This document shows, in pieces, positions 52,298 through 59,590 of a stretch of DNA of 64,000 bases. Source of the DNA: Candida dubliniensis CD36 (lineage: Eukaryota; Ascomycota; Pichiomycetes; Serinales; Debaryomycetaceae); assembly GCF_000026945.1 (NCBI RefSeq), contig NC_012860.1, positions 3,150,062-3,214,061 on the forward strand. Reading direction: 5' to 3'. Each line of letters begins with the position of its first letter. Position 1 is the first letter of the stretch. The notes beneath the pieces are model-generated. The model did no database searches and was not told where the DNA came from. It worked only from the letters and a program-made list of their open reading frames with translations. A program made the position numbers and the translations under genes.

Positions 52298-52399
52298 AGC
52301 GTATAGATGCAGAGTAGAATGTATGAGTGGCAAATAGTATAAATGAACGTTTTTTTTTTTTTGGCCACCGAATTTTTTTTTTTTTTCTTTGGTAGAGCA

Positions 52400-53356
52400 A
52401 TGCAACTTACTATATCTTTAGATCATTCGGGTGATATTATCTCGGTAGACGTTCCAGAGTCACTTAGCTTGGAAGATTTCAAGGCTTACTTACTGGCAGA
52501 GACTGGTGTAGATGCTGGGGTCCAGCTGTTGAGGTTTAACGGGCAGGAGTTGGTGGAGAACAAACCGTTGAGTGAGTTTCAAATCCACGATAATGATCTT
52601 TTACAGATGTCGAAAAAGCAGGAGCCAGATGAACGGATAGAGATGATTAGACAGCAGGTATTGGCTGACCCCAATGTCAGAGAGCAAGTGAGATCAACCC
52701 AGCCCAGTCTTTTTGATGCGTTGAATGATCCTGCCAGGTTTAGAAGTTTAATAATGGAGCAAGTATCACAGGAGCACCAGCAGACGAGTTCTAACCAGGC
52801 TGAGTTGTTGCGTTTACAGCAGGATCCCGACAACCCGGCAAACCAAGAGCGTATTTTAGAGTTGATTAGACAGGAGGCGATTGAGGAGAATATGAAGTTG
52901 GCGTGGGACATTTCGCCAGAGAGTTTTACCACTGTCAATATGCTCTACATCAAGCTAAAGATTAATGGAGTTGACCAAGTTGCAATGGTTGATTCTGGGG
53001 CGGCGATGACGACGATCAGTCCTTCGATTGCTGAGGAGGTTGGACTTGCACGGTTGATTGATAAGCGGTACAAGGGCCAGGCTGTTGGCATTGGCACACA
53101 ACAAATTGGTGGCCGAATCCATAGTGCCCCGATTGAGATTGGTGATACGAAGATCGAGTTGCCGTGTTCGTTCTATGTGGTCGACACGCATGTGGGGATC
53201 CTTTTTGGTTTAGATATGTTGAGAAGGCATCGGTGCACGATTGATTTAGAGAGGGACGTGTTGGTTATTGGCCAGCACATTGAAGCCAAGTTTTTGAGTG
53301 AATCGGAGATCCCGAGAAAGTCTTTAGGGGGAAATATATTTCAAAGAGAGAATTAG
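52400..53356 (+). CDS. DDI1: Ddi1 ubiquitin-like/retroviral-protease-fold shuttle protein without a UBA domain
   Basis: 318 residues from the ATG at 52400; an upstream in-frame ATG at 52343 would add poly(Phe) before the UBL. Ubiquitin-like domain at 1-72, helical domain near 75-165, and retropepsin-like domain from about 178 with active-site DSGA at 198-201. The protein ends soon after the protease domain (FQREN), so the C-terminal UBA of S. cerevisiae Ddi1 is missing. Ddi1 cleaves or shuttles heavily ubiquitinated substrates and acts with the proteasome. Its stop codon overlaps that of the convergent gene. Confidence 0.95.
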   Translation: MQLTISLDHSGDIISVDVPESLSLEDFKAYLLAETGVDAGVQLLRFNGQELVENKPLSEFQIHDNDLLQMSKKQEPDERIEMIRQQVLADPNVREQVRSTQPSLFDALNDPARFRSLIMEQVSQEHQQTSSNQAELLRLQQDPDNPANQERILELIRQEAIEENMKLAWDISPESFTTVNMLYIKLKINGVDQVAMVDSGAAMTTISPSIAEEVGLARLIDKRYKGQAVGIGTQQIGGRIHSAPIEIGDTKIELPCSFYVVDTHVGILFGLDMLRRHRCTIDLERDVLVIGQHIEAKFLSESEIPRKSLGGNIFQREN

Positions 53357-54132
53357 TATATAAGATTGTGTGTATCTAAAGCTTCTTGTAAACGAGACTG
53401 TTTGAACGATGTAGTGATGGGCAAGATGTTTTGGGAGAGCAAGTAGCGGAACAATTCCTGTGATTTGTTTTGCAGGTCTTCCAATAACGTGTCTGCCTTT
53501 GTATTTGGCTCTCTTAGTGGGGTCAATGGCCCGTATGCCTCGACATGGATTCCGTGTTGTTGGCAGAACTGGACGACGTCCAGGTTTGGCGAGCCAAGGT
53601 AGTACTGGATCTGGTTGACCGAGGGGTAGACGCCGGTAGCCTCAAAAAGTTTTTGCAATTGGGGAATACTAAAGTTTGACACGCCAATGTATCTGACCTT
53701 TCCTGTCGCCTTGATGGATATGAATTCCTTCCATAAGGATTCTATTGTGTAGGGGTCGCCCTGTTTTGGGGGAAAGTGAATTAAAAACAAATCGATATAG
53801 TCTGTCTTCATCTCTTCTAGGGCCTGTTCGATAAAGTCGGTTGGGGTAAAGGCCTTCTTCTTGATCATGGACGATGAGACTGAGTACTTGGTGGTGATCC
53901 ATAACTTTTGACGTGGGTAGCCGGCTATGGCCATGCCCACTTCTGGTTGGGTGGTGTACACCTCAGCCGTGTCTATATGGTTGTACCCAATATTCAATGC
54001 ATACTTGAGAATATCAACAATGACGGATTGATTTTTGGGGGTAGGGTCTCCCCGTTTAAGGTCTTTGATGGAGGTGCCGGTGCCAATGCCAATGGTAAGT
54101 GGGTCACCAGAGACGGTGGTAAGAGAAGTCAT
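53353..54132 (-). CDS. Aldo-keto reductase
   Basis: 259 residues. The catalytic tetrad is visible: Asp and Tyr in NIGYNHIDTAEVYTT, Lys in WITTKYS, His in LFLIHFPPK. NADPH-binding region near the C-terminus (VEAYGPLTPL). This is shorter than the typical 300-330 residues, mainly by a shortened C-terminal loop, similar to yeast YDL124W-type reductases. Substrate is probably a small carbonyl or alpha-keto amide; not determinable here. Confidence 0.9.
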   Translation of the reverse strand: MTSLTTVSGDPLTIGIGTGTSIKDLKRGDPTPKNQSVIVDILKYALNIGYNHIDTAEVYTTQPEVGMAIAGYPRQKLWITTKYSVSSSMIKKKAFTPTDFIEQALEEMKTDYIDLFLIHFPPKQGDPYTIESLWKEFISIKATGKVRYIGVSNFSIPQLQKLFEATGVYPSVNQIQYYLGSPNLDVVQFCQQHGIHVEAYGPLTPLREPNTKADTLLEDLQNKSQELFRYLLSQNILPITTSFKQSRLQEALDTHNLIY

Positions 54133-54188
54133 GGTGAGGTACCACAGAAATTTTTTTTTTTTTTTTTTTCGATTACAAACTAAATATT

Positions 54189-55538
54189 CTATAAACCTTG
54201 GAGAGCTTCTTCTTCTTCTGCTGTAGGTCTTTTCTTCAATTGCACTGGTTTTCCAGTGATTCTAAAATAAATATCCTTCACATCGTCTGTAGTGCTTTCG
54301 AAATGTGACGAGGCGTCGTAGCTCTTGGAGAGGAAGATTCCGTTTTTGGTGCCGTCGTCAACTGGTTCGTACAACTCGGCGATACCCATTAATGTGTCCA
54401 CTCTGGGGCCCAACAATTTGAACGCAGGTTCTAACTCGACGTGTGGGGCGTCGGTTTCAATGATGGTGGAAACAATAGCAAGGTAGTACCCCTTTGGAAC
54501 AACACAGTGGACGTCCGACAACACAGCAACGTAGATGTCGTGTTTTCTGCCAACCTGGTTCTGGGGGATGATCAACTGCAACGAGTCCAATTCAACGCCA
54601 GGGACGGGGTGGTCCAAAATACAAATGGCCCTGATGACTTTGGCGCCGGTCTTTTTGACGTTTTCTGGAAAGTATGTTGGGTCGGCAATGACGATGGGGG
54701 CTCTGGCGGTACCCTCTTTGGTGACCACACCGGCAAATTTCTTATCTGGGCCCTCTCCCTCATACAACACTTGGTCAATTGGGGTATCCAACATGTAAGT
54801 ACCGCCGTAGATGGCCGACAATCTGGCAAAGCCTTGTGGCAACTCGCCTAACCCGTACAATGGATAGATGTATGGCGACTTGCCGTACTTGGCGACAGAC
54901 GAGGCGTACAACATGATTCTTTCGTAGGTAGGACGGGCGACTTCGTTCAAGTAGTCGTCGGTTGACCACAATGCCATGGCGTGCCCAATAAAGTCTTTGG
55001 TACCGTTTTCCAATCCAAAATAGGTGTAAATCTCGTTCATGGTGTTTTTGTCTAAATCGAAACCCTGGTGGGTTGATGCGTCGTCCTCGTCGTAGTTTTG
55101 GATAAATTCTAAGAACCTCTTCATTCTTCTTTTTTCAAAAATGCCCATCAAGGAGGAAGCCAAAGCTTCTTTTGCGTTGGAGGGGACTTTGGCGATTTTG
55201 CCGTTTCTGTAGACGTAGCTGGCAGCAATCTGTTTGAATTCCATGTACCGGGTGACATCGGTGTTGACCAATATGTTTGTTAATTCTCCGTTGGCCATTA
55301 AGAACTTGGGGATAAGATCAACACACCAGTCTCTGTCTCTGCCCTTGAGTTCTGGTTTTTGGGAGGATGGTTTGAATTTGGAGTACAACTGGGAAAGATT
55401 AAGGGAGGCAGACTCACCCCCGTAAAAGTCTTGTCTGTCAATGTGCAAGACCTTTTTGCCTTCAACGGATAAGATACCTGACAAGACACACTCGGTCAAG
55501 CCAGTACCTAAAACAATAACGTCGTAGTTTTCGTCCAT
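54189..55538 (-). CDS. GDI1: Rab GDP-dissociation inhibitor Gdi1
   Basis: 449 residues from the ATG at 55538; the upstream frame lacks ATG. FAD-like dinucleotide fold GTGLTECVLSG (10-20), HIDRQDFYGGESASL (34-48), and the family's MALWSTDDYL segment are present. Length equals yeast Gdi1 (451). Gdi1 extracts prenylated Rab/Ypt GTPases from membranes. It is the last clearly conserved single-copy gene before the subtelomeric stretch. Confidence 0.98.
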   Translation of the reverse strand: MDENYDVIVLGTGLTECVLSGILSVEGKKVLHIDRQDFYGGESASLNLSQLYSKFKPSSQKPELKGRDRDWCVDLIPKFLMANGELTNILVNTDVTRYMEFKQIAASYVYRNGKIAKVPSNAKEALASSLMGIFEKRRMKRFLEFIQNYDEDDASTHQGFDLDKNTMNEIYTYFGLENGTKDFIGHAMALWSTDDYLNEVARPTYERIMLYASSVAKYGKSPYIYPLYGLGELPQGFARLSAIYGGTYMLDTPIDQVLYEGEGPDKKFAGVVTKEGTARAPIVIADPTYFPENVKKTGAKVIRAICILDHPVPGVELDSLQLIIPQNQVGRKHDIYVAVLSDVHCVVPKGYYLAIVSTIIETDAPHVELEPAFKLLGPRVDTLMGIAELYEPVDDGTKNGIFLSKSYDASSHFESTTDDVKDIYFRITGKPVQLKKRPTAEEEEALQGL

Positions 55539-56383
55539 GGTTGGATAAAGAAGAGTGGGGTGTGTATGATTATTTTTTGTCGACAAAAAAAAAAAAAAAT
55601 ATGGAATGCGTGTACACTTGGCGAGCCAGACTTGACGAGGTGTATATGTAAACACGTCGTACCGGACGAGTGATGTGGTGTGTCGAGTTGCCGTTGACAG
55701 GGAAACATCTGGTTACATCCTGGCATAGCAGTACTGTGCATTGATCACTGAGCGTTTTATGGTGACAGAAAACTGTGCGACGATGCAAATGGGGTTTCTA
55801 CAAGACATGGCTACGCAAGAGGATCGCACCTAAAAGGCTGGGATGGGAGATATGTATATTTTATCACCTATTTAGCGTATTGATGGGATTAGTAATGTTA
55901 CTGACGATGTTTTTGCTCCAATTTTGTGGGTAAACATCCAAAAAAAGCAACACAAGAGTACAACGTCTATCATAATAGGTAGGCTATGTACTAAATAAAG
56001 CTAAAGGTCAATAACAACGTGGTGAGCCCTTACTAGGTTTTAGCTAATCATCGATAGATAAGAGAAAATTGATATTTACTGTTCACTTACAGGGTCAATT
56101 GAAGTTCTACAGGATGTACAGAATTTAGTAGTAGTATCAAGGTCAGAGTTGTGGCTAGAAAGTATCCCGCTGGCTATAGTTATGAGCCTACTGAGGGTGT
56201 GTAGGTCTAGCAGTAGAGTGAAGAAATGCTAATTATTGGTATATCCCAGGTACCAAGCAATAGAAAAGGTGCTGTAATTGTGATGCCTAACTTGTGCCCC
56301 CTCTAGATCTTAAACATTCCGGCACAGATGAATTGATTTGCAATTAAACAGTCCTACTCTAAATGGTGTACCTCGAAACATCA
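55539..56383. other. Intergenic, boundary of core and subtelomeric DNA
   Basis: About 850 bp. The first 60 bp hold the GDI1 promoter with an A-run at 55586-55599. The remainder has higher complexity than other spacers, no long frame, and no tRNA. I could not find LTR ends although the segment 55950-56340 has an LTR-like composition. Confidence 0.5.
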
Positions 56384-56484
56384 AGACATCCGTAGCTGTC
56401 TTCATCCGTTGAACATCCTACATCCGTACTTTTCAGGGGGTGACAAGCACCCCCAATTTTCAATAAGCTGGGGCATCCGTACGG
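56384..56484 (-). repeat. Cluster of telomere-repeat-like CATCCGT motifs
   Basis: CATCCGT occurs at 56387, 56403, 56421 and 56474, with a fifth CATCC at 56414. On the minus strand these read ACGGATG; the copy at 56421 gives GTACGGATGT, matching 10 bases of the 23-bp C. albicans telomere repeat, which contains GTACGGATGTC. Could be a decayed interstitial telomere tract or a Rap1-site cluster. Confidence 0.55.
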
Positions 56485-56485
56485 T

Positions 56486-56779
56486 ATGCCGATTGATGTG
56501 TACACATACCAGGCAATACAAAAAGAAAAAACGAACAACCAAAAAAAAAAAGACCAGCAACAACAACTACTCTTCACCAGAAGGGGGCCCAGTCATGGGC
56601 AAACACCTTTCAAAGAGAAACTACCAAGACAACTTATTATTGTTATCCCAAATTTATCATTTTCAACAATGGAGGATGCTATTACAAACATTAGCAATAT
56701 ACCATCGAAAGCAAGTGGGTCCTTTGCGTTCAGTTCTTACATACAAGTACACCTTGAAGGCTCGTTTATAAAACACTAG
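56486..56779 (+). CDS. Hypothetical small ORF, uncertain
   Basis: 97 codons from an ATG. The N-terminus is Lys/Gln-rich because of an A-rich tract; the second half (LIIVIPNLSFSTMEDAITNISNIPSKASGS) looks more protein-like. No family is recognised. It immediately precedes the two-frame gene at 56827-57458 and could be a remnant of the same locus or a chance frame. Confidence 0.25.
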   Translation: MPIDVYTYQAIQKEKTNNQKKKDQQQQLLFTRRGPSHGQTPFKEKLPRQLIIVIPNLSFSTMEDAITNISNIPSKASGSFAFSSYIQVHLEGSFIKH

Positions 56780-56826
56780 CGTCTTCATATTATTGTATTC
56801 AGAGAGTTCAAGTTTCGTTTTTAATT

Positions 56827-56961
56827 ATGACAACCAAGCCGCCGACCATGGCAGAGAAGTTGGCGCATTTTGCAGAAAAGCTGCCACTGCCACCACCGAA
56901 GAAGGGGAGTGCCAAGACGGGCACGTACGGCCACCAGTTGGCCAAAGCAAAAAAGAAATAG
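56827..56961 (+). CDS. Unrecognised GC-rich ORF, first frame (44 codons)
   Basis: Starts MTTKPPTMAEKLAHFAEK and becomes Pro/Lys-rich, ending AKAKKK at a TAG. It has two CTG codons (Ser in this clade) giving an SPSPPP stretch. Bases 56881-56940 contain 39 G/C of 60, far above the surrounding sequence. The frame ends inside a slippery heptamer that would shift ribosomes by -1 into the next, longer frame. I do not recognise a family. Confidence 0.45.
   Translation: MTTKPPTMAEKLAHFAEKLPLPPPKKGSAKTGTYGHQLAKAKKK
56949..56955 (+). promoter_or_regulatory. Candidate -1 ribosomal frameshift site A AAA AAG
   Basis: The heptamer lies in the correct phase for the first frame (codons GCA AAA AAG) six bases before its stop, and slipping back one base enters the second frame upstream of its first ATG. 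The downstream pairing potential seen by eye is weak (ATGG/CCAT around 56964-56975). Confidence 0.35.
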
Positions 56962-56963
56962 AG

Positions 56964-57458
56964 ATGGAGCCCCATGCAGATACCGACCGTGAGTTGGAGG
57001 AGTTGGAAAATATGGTTACCTACGTGAAGAACATTGGAGCAAGCCAATGGCCTGCTATGTTGAATAGATTAGACGGCGCCAGTAAGGCGTTTATTAGAGA
57101 ATGTGTCTCCGACATGGTGACCGACCAATATACTGGTGACCACACCAATGTGGTCGATGAAGGAGACTCGGATGGAGGTTGCTTTGAACAGCAAGAGGCC
57201 ATCAAGGTCCACTTGAAGGAAACTATACCAGACAAGATTAGAGAACAAGGAGCCAACTCCGACATGGAGAAGGCATTACTTTACGCAGCAGAAAATGACT
57301 TATTCAGAGTAAGATTTATGACAGACGGTACATACAGAATTATCTACTCACAAACCGGAGGCAAATTTTCCAATATGTTTCCAAATTTAGACACAAATGC
57401 CCCCCTAGTAAAGAAAATAGAGATATCGTACCACCGGAACAAAGGAGGTAACGACTGA
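56964..57458 (+). CDS. Unrecognised ORF, second frame (164 codons)
   Basis: From the ATG at 56964 the product is 164 residues, acidic N-terminal (ELEELENMVTYVKNIGASQW), with a structured-looking C-terminal part (FRVRFMTDGTYRIIYSQTGGKF). The frame is open further upstream but without an ATG, so it is translated either from 56964 or by frameshifting from the 44-codon frame. Balanced codons and mixed composition indicate a real coding past. No domain, zinc finger or membrane segment is recognised. Confidence 0.55.
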   Translation: MEPHADTDRELEELENMVTYVKNIGASQWPAMLNRLDGASKAFIRECVSDMVTDQYTGDHTNVVDEGDSDGGCFEQQEAIKVHLKETIPDKIREQGANSDMEKALLYAAENDLFRVRFMTDGTYRIIYSQTGGKFSNMFPNLDTNAPLVKKIEISYHRNKGGND

Positions 57459-57624
57459 AGTAGAAGGAGAAAAGAAATAGAAAAAGAAATAGAAATAGAA
57501 AAAAATAACCAACAGCACCTGGAAAAGGATAGGAAAGTTACTTCAAAGTAACTGGAAGACCATGTGCGGAAACATAAGTTTTAACCAAATCCGGGGCGGT
57601 TCTCAGCAACGCTGATGCATTATA
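57459..57624. other. Short spacer with purine tract and inverted repeat
   Basis: A purine-rich tract with AGAAATAGAAA units (57461-57507) is followed by a perfect 8-bp inverted repeat AGTTACTT/AAGTAACT (57536-57553) with a 2-nt loop. It sits between the unknown ORF and the retrotransposon remnant. Confidence 0.6.
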
Positions 57625-58836
57625 CTAAACAATTTTGCCGTCAGGATGAGTTGTTGTGGGAGCATGGCGAGCAGCTAATCTAAATCCACGACCGACCTTG
57701 CGATGACCCACGATAGCAACAACATCGACAAGAATAGACCCATCTTTGTAACGTTTTCAAGCAACTGGTTCGGAGGGGGCCACAAGATAATTAGAGGGGA
57801 CCGTTTTCTTTAACCTGAGTTGTGAAATGTGAAAAGTAGGATCACCTCTATAGGACGATGGCATTTCTAAAGTATAATTGACTAACCCACTTTTAGAGAG
57901 GATTGTAAAAGGTCCAGAAAATTTAGTCCGTAATTTGGGAACAAACACTGAGTCGTGGCCATCAGGATGGCTATTGAGAAAACGGTTATCAACAAAAACT
58001 TCAGAGCCAATCTCATATTCAACATCTGTATGTTTGGCATCATAATACTTTTTGGCAAGTTGAAATGCGGCCGCATGAGCAGCTACCGCGGCATTCGTGT
58101 AGCGAGCAAGCAGCTGTGTAATATCTAAGGCTTGACGAGAAAGAGATTCCTGGTTGTTTGGAAATAACATAGCATCTGGAGACTTAGGAACATACCCAAG
58201 GTCCACTTCAAATGGACTTTTGTGATCTAAACTAGTCAGTGGTTGGGAGTTAAGCACATATTCAGCAATGTGAATTAACATAGGCCATTGGGAATTGTCC
58301 GTAATATATAAGCGTAAGTATGTTTCAATCAATTTATTCCGATTTTCGACCCGGCCGTTGGCTTGCTGGTGCATAGCTACTGTTAGACGGGAACGCACGT
58401 TAAGACCTTTGAACACCGATTGAAAAAAAATCACTTCCAAACTGGGGCCCACGGTCCGCAGTAATGGACTGTGGTAACCCGTGATATGGAAAGTATTTGG
58501 TCATAAACAAGGTAACAAAATGTTCAGCCGAAAAGGAACTTGAAATTGGGTATAAATGTACTCTATTGGTAAACATATCCACTATAGTGAAAATTGCATT
58601 AACTGTAGCGTTTTCACGAGTGACCGTAGGGAAACCACTAACAATATCTGTCGCAATATCAGTCCAGCGACCGGCAACCGGATGGCTGGCTTGGAGTAAA
58701 CCGGCAGGAGCGTGAGAATTACTTTTGGTACAAGAACAAACGGTACAAGATGCGACATAATTTAACACCGTGTTGTACATATCTGGAAAATGAAATTTGG
58801 TGCGGATATCTTGATATCTACCGCTACCCGCGCATT
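57625..58836 (-). mobile_element. Decayed Ty3/gypsy pol fragment: integrase and chromodomain-like tail
   Basis: Minus-strand remnant in two frames. The upstream part has the zinc-binding region (CTVC), the first catalytic Asp in DIATDIVSG and the second in TADRGPQF. After a one-base frame change at an eight-A run near 58425-58433, the second part carries the third catalytic residue in NGRVENRNKLIE and the GPF motif (KFSGPFTIL). A TGA at 57757-57759 interrupts it; beyond this the same frame runs to 57625 and reads like the start of a chromodomain (VDVVAIVGHRKVGRGFR). Gag, protease, RT and RNase H are absent and no LTR is found. C. albicans and C. dubliniensis carry Ty3/gypsy elements Tca3 and Tcd3; this is probably a relative. 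Confidence 0.85.
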
Positions 58837-58880
58837 TTTGACCACATGTTTTTTTCTTGACCACATTTCTTGACCACATG
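58836..58880. repeat. Outlying TTGACCACA units at the retroelement edge
   Basis: Three copies of TTGACCACA within 45 bp, placed exactly where homology to the integrase ends. They belong to the same motif family as the array at 59258-59590. Confidence 0.8.
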
Positions 58881-58884
58881 TTTG

Positions 58885-59255
58885 TTAGCACTTTATAATT
58901 TGCCCAATTTTGGTGGTAGCGCAAAAATAAGGGTACCATAGGAATCTACATAACCCAGGGAGATAAACCATATAGTTTTTAGGTTTATAACTTCAATATA
59001 CACTGAGTTGTTGTCGAACAGAAAAAGGTTAAAAATTCAAGGGCAAGAGAAAAAATGATTTTTTTGCGCGCACGACCCGAAAAATCAGAATTTTTTGAAA
59101 AACAGCGATTTTTGGTCATTTTTGGAAAGACGTGGACGGACAACCAGGAGAGGTGGTAAACTGAGAGTTGATAGACAGTTAGCTAGGTCAATGAATTTGA
59201 GGTTGAAAAAAGAAGGGTGGTTATACCTTTTCTGTGTGGCGAGTTATTAATGATT
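58885..59255 (+). repeat. Diverged direct repeat, copy A
   Basis: About 370 bp sharing an ordered series of blocks with copy B at 62004-62365: TTAGCACTTTATA, GGTAGCGCAAA, AAGGGTACCA, TTTTTAGGTTTA, AAAAATCAGAATTT, AGCTAGGT and GAGTTATTA. Overall similarity looks moderate, so the copies are old. No coding capacity is evident. Confidence 0.8.
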
Positions 59256-59257
59256 TT

Positions 59258-59590
59258 CTTTGACCACACGTTTTTGGGTAGCGCTGAGTTTTGACCACAT
59301 TTTTTTTCTCTGGTTGACCACATTTTGGGTAGCGCCAAAGAGCGCAGATTTGAAGGGCACTGATTTTTTGACCACAGGTTTGACCGCACATATTCTTTGA
59401 CCACTGATTTTCTTTGAGCACTGATTTTCTTTGACCACAGATTTTCTTTGACCGCAGATTTTTTCTATGAGCACTGATTTTTTTTTGACCACACATTTTC
59501 TATGAGCACTGATTTTCTTTGACCACACATATTTTGACCGCAGATTTTGTTTGAGCACTGATTTTTGACCACACAATTTTGACCATCTAG
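59258..59590. repeat. TTTGACCACA minisatellite
   Basis: About 16 degenerate units of the form TTGACC(A/G)CA or TGAGCACTGA followed by ATTTTCT, spaced roughly 13-24 bp. Minus-strand frames of 70-145 codons rich in CGQK/CSKK arise from the array and are not genes. It abuts the helicase remnant. Confidence 0.9.

Noticed and set aside
58910..58920. TGGTAGCGC resembling an initiator-tRNA primer-binding site, also near 62033
   Set aside because: It lies inside the shared repeat blocks, no LTR end precedes it, and related GGTAGCGC also appears within the minisatellite; too weak to define a retrotransposon start.
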